Source: Candidatus Solibacter usitatus
Lineage (GTDB): Bacteria; Acidobacteriota; Terriglobia; Bryobacterales; Bryobacteraceae
Assembly (NCBI GenBank): GCA_016185465.1
Contig: JACPNO010000009.1
Span: 1-50,963, forward strand
DNA length: 50,963 nucleotides
Direction: 5' to 3'
In this document: piece after piece, positions 16,909-24,842 of the stretch
Position numbering within the stretch: the stretch's first letter is position 1
Layout: each line of letters opens with the position of its first letter
The notes under the pieces: generated by a model
The model's database searches: none
Told to the model about the DNA's origin: nothing
Seen by the model: the letters and a program-made list of their open reading frames with translations, nothing else
Position numbers and translations under genes: made by a program

Positions 16909-17942
16909 AACGTGATTGCGATTTTCCCTACACCATCTTCGTAGCGTTCGAGTTGCTCAAAGGCGGCACCCACTTCGTCCAGAGGCCGAGAACGCGTCAA
17001 CAGCGGCGCGAAGCGGCGCAGGTTCGCAGCCAGTGTTTCGAGCGCCAGTTCCGAATCGTGATTGGATCGGCGCACCGGGTAGATGGCGACTTCCTTGCGG
17101 CGCAGCGGGTGAAAATCGAGCGGCACCTGCACCTCGGAGGGAATGCCGGTGATTACCACGCGCCCCGCGCTGCGCACGGCGTGGATGGCCTGATTGATCG
17201 ATCCACCCTTGGCCGCGCAGTCCACCGCCACATCCACGCCGCGCTGGCCGGTGTCGGCAAGCACCTGGCGGGCTGGATCGACCGCGGCTGGATCCAGCAC
17301 TACATCGGCGCCCGCGGCGCGCGCCAGTTCACGGCGATGCGCCACAGGTTCGACCACCCACACTCTCCCGGCGCCGGACAGCTTCAAAACCGCTACCGTG
17401 AGCCAGCCAATCGGACCGGCACCCAACACCAACACTGTCTCCCCGGGTTTGAGCGCCACGAACTTCATGGAATGCAGCACGACGGCCAGCGGCTCAATCA
17501 GGGTCGCTTCCAGAAAACTCATGCCCTGCGGGATGGCCAGCAGATTACGCGCCGGAATATTGGCGTAGTCCCGAAAAAATCCTGGCTCGCCGGGCAGGCT
17601 CATGAATCGCATGTGGGCGCAAACGTTGTGCCGCCCGCTTATGCAAAATTCGCAGTGGTAGCAATAAATGGCCGGCTCGAATGCGGCGCGAGAGCCGGGA
17701 TTCCAGCCGCTCACTCCGGGTCCGCATTTCACCACCTCACCGGCGGGCTCGTGGCCCAGGACCATCGGATACACGCATGGCGTATCGCCCACCGCGCCCT
17801 CGGCAAAAGAATGCAGGTCGGAGCCGCACAGCCCTACCGCGCCGACGCGCACCTGTACCTCGCCGGGGCCTGGATCGGGCAGGACTTCTTCGGTGATGCG
17901 AAAAACTCGCTGCTGGGTCAACTGCGCGACGCGCATGATCAT
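16905..17942 (-). CDS. Zinc-dependent medium-chain alcohol/polyol dehydrogenase
   Basis: 345 aa from the ATG at 17942, which overlaps the upstream stop by 4 nt; an ATG at 17936 (MRVAQLTQ) is equally possible. Catalytic zinc ligands C39 and H64-E65 (GHEPAGEV), structural zinc C94, C97, C100 and C108, and the nucleotide-binding VLVLGAGPIGWLTV. Sorbitol or threonine dehydrogenase-like. It follows an inositol-monophosphatase family gene, so a route of dephosphorylation of a polyol phosphate and then NAD(P)-linked oxidation is plausible. Substrate not predictable from sequence. Confidence 0.92.
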   Translation of the reverse strand: MIMRVAQLTQQRVFRITEEVLPDPGPGEVQVRVGAVGLCGSDLHSFAEGAVGDTPCVYPMVLGHEPAGEVVKCGPGVSGWNPGSRAAFEPAIYCYHCEFCISGRHNVCAHMRFMSLPGEPGFFRDYANIPARNLLAIPQGMSFLEATLIEPLAVVLHSMKFVALKPGETVLVLGAGPIGWLTVAVLKLSGAGRVWVVEPVAHRRELARAAGADVVLDPAAVDPARQVLADTGQRGVDVAVDCAAKGGSINQAIHAVRSAGRVVITGIPSEVQVPLDFHPLRRKEVAIYPVRRSNHDSELALETLAANLRRFAPLLTRSRPLDEVGAAFEQLERYEDGVGKIAITL

Positions 17943-18733
17943 CTGCCTGATCCTCCCACAAAGCGCAGAGCTTCGGCGGCTAGCGGCGGCACGGCGATGA
18001 TGGCGTTGCCGCCGTAGATACTGCTGGCGCCATTGAAGTTGAGGAAGCGCGCGCCAGCCTCGGTCGCAATGAGCTTGAGCGGAGCAAAGTCCCACGCCTT
18101 GCCGCCGGGCTCGATCCAGATCTCCGCTTGGCCGCTAGCCACCATCATCGCGTCCAGGCAGCCGCCCATCGAGCGAAACGCCCAGAAGGGAGCGATCCAT
18201 TCGGGAATGCGCGCCGCGAAGCCGTGACGGGCCATATTATTGAAGCCGCCGATATTGACGACGGCTTGCGCAATGGAATCGATCGGTGAAATCCGAATCG
18301 GGGCGTCGTTCAGGAATGCGCCGCCGCCCAGGGTGGCCACGTAGGTTCGGTCGAGCGCCGGAAAATGCGCCACGCCGGCGATGACCTCGCCCGATGCGCT
18401 GTCCTCCAGGCCAATCAGCACCGCCCACGTGAGATTATTGCGGATGAAATCGCGGGTGCCATCGATGGGGTCGATGATCCACAGACGGCCGCTGCGCGAC
18501 TCCTTCGCCGCGCCTTCTTCGCCCAGCACCCCGTCGGCGGGGAATGCGGCGTCGATGCCGGCGGTGATGATGCGCTCACTTTCGCGATCGGCGGCGGTAA
18601 CGGGCGATTCATCCGACTTCGACTCAAACACGATTCCACTTCCCCGGCGCCGCAACGCAGCCAATCCCGCCTCACGGGCGAGCGTGCGGGCCAGATCCAG
18701 CTCTTTTTGATAACCAGCCACTGAGTCCTCCAT
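17939..18733 (-). CDS. Inositol-monophosphatase family phosphatase (HisN-like)
   Basis: 264 aa. Metal-dependent phosphatase: GEEG (E72/E73), WIIDPIDGTRDFI (D88, D91, G92, T93) and AWDFAPLKLIATEAG (D215). This set also fits histidinol-phosphatase HisN and sugar-phosphate phosphatases; no other his gene is nearby, so the substrate is open. First gene of a coupled minus-strand unit with a polyol dehydrogenase and a secreted protein. The start is 23 bp from the divergent gene at 18757, so the two promoters must overlap the coding ends. Confidence 0.9.
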   Translation of the reverse strand: MEDSVAGYQKELDLARTLAREAGLAALRRRGSGIVFESKSDESPVTAADRESERIITAGIDAAFPADGVLGEEGAAKESRSGRLWIIDPIDGTRDFIRNNLTWAVLIGLEDSASGEVIAGVAHFPALDRTYVATLGGGAFLNDAPIRISPIDSIAQAVVNIGGFNNMARHGFAARIPEWIAPFWAFRSMGGCLDAMMVASGQAEIWIEPGGKAWDFAPLKLIATEAGARFLNFNGASSIYGGNAIIAVPPLAAEALRFVGGSGR

Positions 18734-18756
18734 CGAACAGGGTAAGATAAATTTGA

Positions 18757-19131
18757 ATGGAAAGTTTTCGACAGTTCCAGGCTGGTCCCGATCCGTTTGG
18801 CCGCGCGTGGCAAGTACGGTTTAAATGGCTGCAAACCGCTATTTCTCTCCGCCACAGCGACACCGTCGACGTAAGATTTATTCTCCGCAGTGATGGGGAG
18901 CAGGTCGAGAAGACTATCGCCATGCCTCACAAAGACCTGCTGGCGCTGAGCCGCGATACCGGTCAGCTCATGACCGACCCATGGTGCGCGCGCCTGGCGG
19001 TATTGCATCTGAAGCACATGGTCGAAACCGGCGAAGACCTGGAGAAGAACCTGGTTACACTATCGGCGGAGCAATTGAGGGAATACAACGCTGTGCTGGC
19101 CGGCGCGCCATCCGCTGCCGGCCGCGCCTAG
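18757..19131 (+). CDS. Conserved hypothetical protein
   Basis: 124 aa, soluble, no signal or membrane segment. It begins MESFRQFQAGPDPFGRAW and contains DTVDVRFILRSDGE and a helical C-terminal half with HLKHMVETGEDLEKN. I do not recognise the family. The ATG at 18757 is the only start that does not run into the divergent phosphatase gene. Codon use is like the neighbours. The downstream 72 bp holds the promoter of the LysW-like gene. Confidence 0.7.
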   Translation: MESFRQFQAGPDPFGRAWQVRFKWLQTAISLRHSDTVDVRFILRSDGEQVEKTIAMPHKDLLALSRDTGQLMTDPWCARLAVLHLKHMVETGEDLEKNLVTLSAEQLREYNAVLAGAPSAAGRA

Positions 19132-19157
19132 ACGGCGAGGCGCGCGACATTTGCCGA

Positions 19158-19187
19158 TTGGAAAAAACTTGAAACTTGGGGTATAAC
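19158..19187 (+). promoter_or_regulatory. Sigma-70 type promoter for the LysW-like gene
   Basis: TTGGAA at 19158-19163 and TATAAC at 19182-19187 with an 18-bp spacer, in the short gap between 19131 and 19204. The predicted start of transcription is near 19194, about 10 nt before the ATG, with GGAAGG (19191-19196) as ribosome site. Seen by eye; no experimental support. Confidence 0.45.
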
Positions 19188-19203
19188 ACGGGAAGGCGCA
19201 ACT

Positions 19204-19425
19204 ATGGTCACTTGTCCCGTTTGCGATGGCAATATCGACGTGGAAGAAGAGGATGTCGACGAAGGCGACACCGTAAGTTGTGACGAGTGCGGGGCCGAAT
19301 TGAAAGTGCTCAGCAAAGATCCGCTGGAACTCCAGTCGGCCGAAGAACTCGAAGAAGATGAAGACGAGCCCGGGTTAGCGGACGACGATGAGGACGAGGA
19401 AGAAGAAGAGCACGATTGGAAATAA
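19204..19425 (+). CDS. LysW/ArgW-like acidic zinc-ribbon protein
   Basis: 73 aa. The N-terminal zinc ribbon has C4-x2-C7 and C26-x2-C29, then GAELKVLSKDPLEL, the layout of the amino-group carrier proteins LysW/ArgW. Those end in EDWGE, with the terminal Glu joined to the substrate by LysX/ArgX. Here the tail is a long run of Asp/Glu ending EEHDWK, so the DW pair is kept but the terminal Glu is replaced by Lys. No lysX, lysZ or lysY neighbour is present. It may be a carrier with a different partner or a LysW-derived protein with another role. Good ribosome site GGAAGG 7 nt upstream. Confidence 0.8.
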   Translation: MVTCPVCDGNIDVEEEDVDEGDTVSCDECGAELKVLSKDPLELQSAEELEEDEDEPGLADDDEDEEEEEHDWK

Positions 19426-19479
19426 GGGTGAAACCTGCTCTTGCCCCGCGCCGTCTTTATCGATGGAGGAGTGCGGTCG

Positions 19480-19851
19480 ATGAGCGGTAAATTGCTTAGC
19501 CGGTCCGGCGTTCTGCTGGTTTCGCTCGCGCTTCTGGCCGTGAATTTCACCTCCGGCCAGTCTCCCAAGAAGGGCCAATCGGAAACGGTACGCTCGGTAA
19601 AGGGCGTCGTTTTCGACGCTAATGGGAATGCGGTGACCGGCGCGGTGGTTCAACTGAAGAATAAGAAGAGCCTGCAAATCCGGTCTTTTATCACCAAAGA
19701 GCGCGGTGAGTATTTTTTCACCGGCCTCAGCGCCGACGTGGATTATGAAGTGAAGGCCGAGTCTCAGGGTATGACCAGTCCGGCCAGAAACGTCAGTTCC
19801 TTCGATTCCGAGAAAGTCGCCATTCGCGACCTCAAGCTAGCCGCAAAGTAG
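19480..19851 (+). CDS. Secreted carboxypeptidase-regulatory-like domain protein
   Basis: 123 aa from the ATG at 19480 with GGAGG 10-11 nt upstream; an in-frame TTG at 19441 is less likely. A signal peptide (ending near NFTSGQ) is followed by one beta-sandwich domain: VKGVVFDANGNAVTGAVVQL, ERGEYFFTGL, DYEVKAESQG. This matches the CarboxypepD_reg/SpaA-type fold common in Acidobacteriota exported proteins. Likely periplasmic or surface; no enzymatic residues. Confidence 0.8.
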   Translation: MSGKLLSRSGVLLVSLALLAVNFTSGQSPKKGQSETVRSVKGVVFDANGNAVTGAVVQLKNKKSLQIRSFITKERGEYFFTGLSADVDYEVKAESQGMTSPARNVSSFDSEKVAIRDLKLAAK

Positions 19852-19894
19852 CGCCGCTTCGCAATCGCCGGAAACCTGTTGTAAGCTCACCTGT

Positions 19895-20314
19895 ATGCGA
19901 ACACTCTTGTTGACCCTCGTACTCGCGGTATCTGTGTCGGCCGCCCAAAAAAAAGTTGTGACACCCAAAGATTTTCCGTCCGGGCGCCCTTATAGCGCCG
20001 GCATCATGGTGGATGGGACGCTTTATGTTGCCGGCCAGGTAGGCCAGGACTGGAAGACCGGCAAGGCTCCGGACGATTTCGAAGCCGAAGTCCGGCAGAC
20101 CTTGGACAACGTCGGCGCGATTCTAAAGGCTGGCGGTATGGATTTTTCGAATGTCGTTGCGGTGAATGTTTATCTGACGGACATGGAGCTTTTTCCGAAG
20201 ATGAATAGCGTCTACCTGACCTATTTCAAAGAGCCGCGGCCGACGCGCACCACCGTTGGTGTAGCCAAGCTGGTGGGCACCACGCGCATCGAAATTACTG
20301 TTACCGCGAAGTAG
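19895..20314 (+). CDS. RidA/YjgF-family protein with signal peptide
   Basis: 139 aa. The first 17 residues (MRTLLLTLVLAVSVSAA) are a clear signal peptide. The rest is a RidA domain: PYSAGIMVDGTLYVAGQVG, AEVRQTLDNVGAIL, VVAVNVYLTDM, and RPTRTTVGV with R118, the residue that binds carboxylates in active RidA. Cytosolic RidA hydrolyses reactive enamine/imine intermediates; an exported copy must act on something else or protect the periplasm. Convergent with the ankyrin gene, overlapping by 14 nt. Confidence 0.88.
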   Translation: MRTLLLTLVLAVSVSAAQKKVVTPKDFPSGRPYSAGIMVDGTLYVAGQVGQDWKTGKAPDDFEAEVRQTLDNVGAILKAGGMDFSNVVAVNVYLTDMELFPKMNSVYLTYFKEPRPTRTTVGVAKLVGTTRIEITVTAK

Positions 20315-20993
20315 CCGGCGGCGCGCGGCGTTCCAGTTTGCGCAACACCTCTCCGCAGTTGCCCAGGCGGGCCGCGAGCCGGGCGACGCGTCCGGAGAGG
20401 TTATTTCTGAGCTGGAGGTCCGGCGCCTGATTCAGGAGCGCCTCTACCGTGCCGGCCTGGCAACTGGTGACCGTGAAGCGGTCGATGTCTGGCACGCCGC
20501 CCACGGCTACGGTGAGCGCGTTCGAGCCGTCGGTTGTGGATGAATACGGATCTGCGCCCCGCTTGAGCAGTCCCTGCACGATACCTGAATAGCCGTATCC
20601 AGCGGCCATGATCAGCGCGGTCATCCCGTTTCCATCGGTTGCGTCGACGGCAGCGCCGCCATCCACCAGAGCCAGCGCCGTGGCTTCTTGCCCTTTGTGA
20701 ACCGCATGCATGAGCGGAGTCCAGCCGTTAACGCCGGCGCGGAGCTCCGGATTGGCGCCATGCTTGAGTAGCAGGCGCACCGCGGAAGCATGCCCTTGGC
20801 GCGCTGCCCAGATCAGTGGCGTTAACCCAACGCCCCCCGTCTCATCGACTGGCGCACCAGACGCCAGCAGACTTTGTATTTGACCGAGATCGCCGCTTTG
20901 GGCGGCTTTGGTAAGGGGTGTTTCAGGCTTCCCGTGGCAGGCGGCCAGGAACAGGACCGCGCAGGCGGTGATATTCAGGCGGGTGTACTTCAT
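20301..20993 (-). CDS. Ankyrin-repeat lipoprotein
   Basis: 230 aa. Lipoprotein signal with lipobox LAAC (Cys ~19). Three to four ankyrin repeats from residue ~25 to 165: TPLTKAAQSGDLGQIQSLLA, LTPLIWAARQGHASAVRLLL, WTPLMHAVHKGQEATALALV and MTALIMAAGYGYSGIVQGLL. The C-terminal ~60 residues are less regular and contain CQAG and LGNCGEVLRKLE. Probably periplasmic, mediating protein contacts. The 3' end overlaps the RidA gene on the opposite strand. Confidence 0.88.
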   Translation of the reverse strand: MKYTRLNITACAVLFLAACHGKPETPLTKAAQSGDLGQIQSLLASGAPVDETGGVGLTPLIWAARQGHASAVRLLLKHGANPELRAGVNGWTPLMHAVHKGQEATALALVDGGAAVDATDGNGMTALIMAAGYGYSGIVQGLLKRGADPYSSTTDGSNALTVAVGGVPDIDRFTVTSCQAGTVEALLNQAPDLQLRNNLSGRVARLAARLGNCGEVLRKLERRAPPATSR

Positions 20994-20999
20994 AGACGT

Positions 21000-21029
21000 A
21001 TATTACTACAAACTACTTTTTGTTGTAAA
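21000..21029 (-). promoter_or_regulatory. Candidate promoter for the ankyrin lipoprotein gene (possibly leaderless)
   Basis: On the minus strand TTTACA (21029-21024) and TAATAT (21005-21000) are separated by 18 bp. The ATG at 20993 starts only 6 nt after the -10 box, so transcription would begin at or next to the start codon. The -35 box overlaps the last codons of the pseudouridine synthase gene. Confidence 0.4.
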
Positions 21030-21759
21030 GTGAAAAAACTTCCGCCTCGGTCAGGGCGCGGTGCTTTCCAATGGCCAGCTCGCCGATGCGAATCGGGCCA
21101 ATGGCGATCCGCACCAGTTTCAAGACCTTGCTGTTCACGGCTTCCAGCATCCGGCGCACTTGCCGGTTGCGGCCCTCCGAGATCGTGATTTCGAGGAACG
21201 TGTATTTGACGGCGTCGCGGACGCGCTTCACCACGGCCGGCCGGGTGGGGCCGTCACTCAGGGTGACCCCCCGCCGGAGTTGGTCAAGCTGATCGTCGCT
21301 CAGCAGGGTGGATGCCTTCACGAGATACGTCTTGGGAACTTTGTATTCGGGGTTGGTCAGCCGCTCGGCGAATTGCGTATCGTTGGTCAGAATCAGCAGC
21401 CCGCTCGAATCCAGATCCAGGCGGCCCACGGGCGAGACCCATGTGCCGGCGGCGATCAGATCATAGACGGTGGGCCTGCCTTCCGGATCTTTGTAAGTGG
21501 TGAGGTAGCCTTTGGGTTTGTAGAGCAGCAGGTAGATTTTTTTGCTGCTGGCCAGGGCCTTCCCGTCTAGCGTCACCTTGTCGCGGCCGAAAGCCACCCA
21601 AGAATCCGGTGTCTGTATCAGTTTGCCGTTCACGCGCACGCGTCCATCGGCGATCCAGCGGCGAGCATCGGTCCGCGACCCGGCCCCGGCTTTCGAAATC
21701 ACCCGCTCCAGCGTTTTCAGGACCTGCTTCGCGCCGGGCTTGCGAGGGGCATCGCGCAT
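21013..21759 (-). CDS. RsuA/RluB-family pseudouridine synthase
   Basis: 248 aa. N-terminal S4 RNA-binding domain (LERVISKAGAGSRTDARRWI, RVRVNGKLIQ), then the catalytic domain with the conserved Asp in GRLDLDSSGLLILTND and the C-terminal GRNRQVRRMLEAV. The family isomerises specific uridines of 16S or 23S rRNA; RluB-type (23S U2605) is likeliest given the usual layout, but the position cannot be read from sequence. Start at the ATG at 21759; 59 bp separate it from the divergent amidohydrolase-like gene. Confidence 0.93.
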   Translation of the reverse strand: MRDAPRKPGAKQVLKTLERVISKAGAGSRTDARRWIADGRVRVNGKLIQTPDSWVAFGRDKVTLDGKALASSKKIYLLLYKPKGYLTTYKDPEGRPTVYDLIAAGTWVSPVGRLDLDSSGLLILTNDTQFAERLTNPEYKVPKTYLVKASTLLSDDQLDQLRRGVTLSDGPTRPAVVKRVRDAVKYTFLEITISEGRNRQVRRMLEAVNSKVLKLVRIAIGPIRIGELAIGKHRALTEAEVFSLYNKK

Positions 21760-21818
21760 ACTCTCCGAATCTACAGGAAAACGCGCTACGATAGTTCGCC
21801 AAGCGCTATCAAAACGAA

Positions 21819-23033
21819 TTGGAAGAAACCATCGTCGTGCGGGGAGCGCGTCAACTGCTGACGTTGCGCGGCCCAGCCGGACCCAGGCGCGGTCTGGCGC
21901 TGCGGGAAATCGGGATTATTCCGGACGGCGCCCTGCTCATTCGCGGCGGGATCATTCGAGAGGCGGGGCCCACCCGGCGCATCGAGAAGCTGGCCGTGGC
22001 CCGGCACGCGCGCGAGATCAACGCCGCCGGGCGGGTGGTGATGCCGGGGTTCGTCGATTGCTGTTCGATGGTCGCATTCCCGCATTTCAGAGAGGAGCCG
22101 GATGACGATCCGGGCGTCAACCTGCTGCGCGCCACTTCGGCATCGCGGCTGGCGCATCGAGCGGCCGCATTGGCGGCCGGAATGGCGCGCCATGGGACCA
22201 CCAGTGTGGAGGCGAAATCCGGCATTGCGCTGGATCGCGCCGGCGAGATGAAGATGCTGCGCGCGGCCGCCAGCGTGGCTGGCAAGCCGTTGGACATCGT
22301 GTCCACCTATTTTGGCGCGCGCGCGGTGCCGCCGGAATTTCAAAGAGATCCGGAGCGATACCTGGCTTGGATTTGTGGGGACATCCTGCCGCTGATCCGG
22401 CGGCGGAAGCTGGCAACTTTTGTGGAAGTGAGTTGTGAAAAGGGCGCGTTCAACCTCGATCAGGCGCGGCGTTATCTTCACCAAGCGCGTCATCTTCGCT
22501 TCGGGCTTAAGGTGCATGCCGATCAGACGTCCGCCAACGGAGGCGCGCGCCTGGCCGCTGAGATGGAAGCGCGGACGGCCGAGCAGCTGAACTGGATTAC
22601 TCAGTCCGACGTAAGGCATCTGGCCTCTTCTTCCACCATTGCAGTTGTGACCGCCGGCGGATCTCTCGGCATTGGACTCGACCGCATCGCCCCGGCACGA
22701 GCGCTGGTGGACGCCGGCGCCGCCGTGGCGCTGGCGTCCGGCTTCAGCCCGGGACCGTGCGTCACTTACAACATGCAGGTGGCCGTCTCGCTGGCCTGCC
22801 GGCAAATGAAGCTCACGCCGGCGGAAGCGATCTGCGCCGCGACGGTGAATGCCGCCCACGCCATCGGCCGCGCCGACCAGGTCGGCTCATTGGTAGAGGG
22901 CAGGCAAGCCGACCTGCTGCTGCTCAACGCCGCCGACTATCGCGAGATACCCTATTATTTCGGGGTGAACCACGTGCACAAGACGTTGAAACGCGGCGTT
23001 ACGATTTTCGACGAGGATGGAACGCGCCGGTGA
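21819..23033 (+). CDS. HutI-like amidohydrolase lacking metal-binding residues
   Basis: 404 aa from a TTG at 21819 (a GTG at 21837 is possible). The whole-length resemblance is to imidazolonepropionase: MPGFVDC, SVEAKSGIALDRAGEMKML, GARAVPPEF, HADQTSANGGARLAAEM, CVTYNMQVAVSLACRQMKLT and GSLVEGRQADL. Compared with the HutI consensus, the HxH pair is C82/M84, the His of GAHA is R168, the His of ADHLE is Q256 and the Asp of ATDxNPG is G308; only the His of HADQ (H233) remains. It therefore probably cannot bind the catalytic metal. The stop overlaps the GTG start of glutamate formimidoyltransferase by 4 nt, the next-but-one enzyme of histidine degradation, so selection has kept the pair together. 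Confidence 0.82.
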   Translation: MEETIVVRGARQLLTLRGPAGPRRGLALREIGIIPDGALLIRGGIIREAGPTRRIEKLAVARHAREINAAGRVVMPGFVDCCSMVAFPHFREEPDDDPGVNLLRATSASRLAHRAAALAAGMARHGTTSVEAKSGIALDRAGEMKMLRAAASVAGKPLDIVSTYFGARAVPPEFQRDPERYLAWICGDILPLIRRRKLATFVEVSCEKGAFNLDQARRYLHQARHLRFGLKVHADQTSANGGARLAAEMEARTAEQLNWITQSDVRHLASSSTIAVVTAGGSLGIGLDRIAPARALVDAGAAVALASGFSPGPCVTYNMQVAVSLACRQMKLTPAEAICAATVNAAHAIGRADQVGSLVEGRQADLLLLNAADYREIPYYFGVNHVHKTLKRGVTIFDEDGTRR

Positions 23034-23920
23034 GCGGCGCCATCGTCGAGTGCGTGCCCAATTTTTCCGAAGGGCGCGATCGCGCCAAAGTTGCGCGCAT
23101 CGCCGCTGCCATTCAATCCGCCCCCGGCGTCGCAGTGCTCGATCAAACCCTGGATGCCGATCACAACCGCTCGGTAATCACGTTCGCGGGCGGGCCGGAA
23201 GCGATTGCGGAAGGGGCGCTGCGGGGCGTTGCCAGCGCGGTGGCTGAGATCGATTTGAACCAGCATCAGGGCGTTCACCCGCGCGTTGGCGCCGCCGATG
23301 TGGTCCCATTTGTTCCGATTGCCGGTGTCACGCTGGCGGAATGCGCCGTCATCGCCGCGCGCGCCGGCGAGCAGGTGTGGCGTCGATTAGGCGTTCCTGT
23401 TTTTCTTTACGGCGCCTCAGCCACGCGCCCCGAGCGCGCGGCGCTGGAAAATGTGCGTCGCGAAGTGCGCACCCAACCGGACCGGCATCCGGATTTTGGC
23501 GAAGGCGCGCTGCATCCGACCGCCGGAGCCACGGTGGTTGGGGCGCGCAATATTCTGATCGCGTTTAACGTGAATCTGGATACCGCCGATGTTGCCATCG
23601 CCCGCGCGATCGCCCGTAAAGTGCGCTTTTCGTCCGGTGGCCTTCCGCATGTGAAGGCCCTGGGCTTGCTGTTGCGCTCACGCGGCATCGCGCAAGTTTC
23701 CATGAACCTCACCGATTTCGAGCAGACTCCCGTGCACCTTGTGTTTCAAGCGGTTCGCGAGGAGGCTACGCGTCTCGGCGTAAAGGTGAGGTCGAGCGAA
23801 ATCGTGGGGCTGATTCCGCGCAAGGCGCTCGAAATGGCTGAGGGCTGCGATCTGCGCATTGAAAACTTCCGCCCCGAGCTGATTCTGGAGGACCGCCTGA
23901 AAGCTTTTGGCCTCCTGTAA
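23030..23920 (+). CDS. Glutamate formimidoyltransferase
   Basis: 296 aa from the GTG at 23030, which overlaps the upstream stop (GTGA). Moves the formimino group of N-formimino-L-glutamate, from histidine breakdown, to tetrahydrofolate. Motifs: VECVPNFSEGRDRAKV at the N-terminus, DADHNRSVITFAG, and GVHPRVGAADVVPFVPI with the catalytic His. Only the transferase domain is present; the cyclodeaminase domain of bifunctional FTCD is missing. No hutH or hutU is in the window. FolD (9111) would handle the resulting one-carbon folate. Confidence 0.92.
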   Translation: MSGAIVECVPNFSEGRDRAKVARIAAAIQSAPGVAVLDQTLDADHNRSVITFAGGPEAIAEGALRGVASAVAEIDLNQHQGVHPRVGAADVVPFVPIAGVTLAECAVIAARAGEQVWRRLGVPVFLYGASATRPERAALENVRREVRTQPDRHPDFGEGALHPTAGATVVGARNILIAFNVNLDTADVAIARAIARKVRFSSGGLPHVKALGLLLRSRGIAQVSMNLTDFEQTPVHLVFQAVREEATRLGVKVRSSEIVGLIPRKALEMAEGCDLRIENFRPELILEDRLKAFGLL

Positions 23921-23930
23921 ACTGGTTCTA

Positions 23931-24800
23931 GTGCTGGTTTCCATTACTCAACCGCGGCCCGCCCGTCCCGACTGGCTGCGCGCCCCCGCGCCCGGCGGCC
24001 AAAACTATCGCGAGCTCAAAGCGCTGATCGATGGCTTGAAGTTGCACACCGTTTGCGAGAGCGCTGCCTGCCCCAACGTGGGCGATTGCTGGAACCGGCG
24101 CACTGCCACGTTCATGATCCTGGGCAACGTGTGCACCCGCCGCTGCGGTTTTTGCGCGGTAGAAAAAGGCGCGCCGCTGGAGGTGGATTACGATGAGCCG
24201 CGCCGTGTGGCGGAGGCCGTGGCCGCCATGGGCCTGCGTTATGCCGTGGTCACCAGCGTCAATCGCGACGATCGCAAGGACGGCGGAGCCGAATTGTTCG
24301 CCGCCACCATCCGCGCCATTCGCGAGCGCATTCCCGGCTGCCAGGTGGAAGTGCTGGTGCCGGATTTTCAAGGGAGCCACGCCGCGCTCGAAATCGTCAT
24401 GAACGCCCAGCCAGACGTGCTGAATCACAATACGGAAACCGTGCCCAGGCTCTACCGGCAGGTTCGCCTGGGCGCGCGCTACGAGCGTTCACTCGACATG
24501 CTGGCCCATGCCAAATGCATTGCGCCGAAAACTCCAGTGAAATCCGGTCTGATGCTGGGCCTGGGAGAAACGCTCGAGGAAGTGCGGGACGTGATGCGCG
24601 ATCTGCGCGCTCATCGCGTCGACATCCTCACCCTGGGCCAGTATTTGCGCCCTTCGCCCAAGCACTTGCCCATCGTGCGCTACGTGCAGCCCGCGGAGTT
24701 TGAGGACTTGCGGCGGGCGGGAATGGCCATGGGCTTCGCGCACGTCGAGTCCGGTCCGCTGGTGCGAAGCTCGTATCACGCCGCCGAAGCGGTAGCGTAA
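23931..24800 (+). CDS. lipA: Lipoyl synthase
   Basis: 289 aa from the GTG at 23931; an in-frame TTG at 23907 would overlap the previous gene. Radical SAM enzyme inserting two sulfurs into octanoyl-protein. Both iron-sulfur clusters are visible: auxiliary CESAACPNVGDCW and radical SAM CTRRCGFCAV, plus the C-terminal RSSYHA serine motif. Ten nt after the formimidoyltransferase; no lipB is nearby. Confidence 0.96.
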   Translation: MLVSITQPRPARPDWLRAPAPGGQNYRELKALIDGLKLHTVCESAACPNVGDCWNRRTATFMILGNVCTRRCGFCAVEKGAPLEVDYDEPRRVAEAVAAMGLRYAVVTSVNRDDRKDGGAELFAATIRAIRERIPGCQVEVLVPDFQGSHAALEIVMNAQPDVLNHNTETVPRLYRQVRLGARYERSLDMLAHAKCIAPKTPVKSGLMLGLGETLEEVRDVMRDLRAHRVDILTLGQYLRPSPKHLPIVRYVQPAEFEDLRRAGMAMGFAHVESGPLVRSSYHAAEAVA

Positions 24801-24824
24801 CTAGAGCGGGAAGAACGGCAGTCC

Positions 24825-24833
24825 TGCTACAAT
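24825..24833 (+). promoter_or_regulatory. Extended -10 promoter element before the VOC gene
   Basis: TGCTACAAT at 24825-24833 (TGn plus TACAAT) in the 42-bp gap after lipA. The ATG at 24843 is 9 nt downstream, so the transcript would have almost no leader, and no ribosome site is seen. By eye only. Confidence 0.4.
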
Positions 24834-24842
24834 TCTTCGTAT

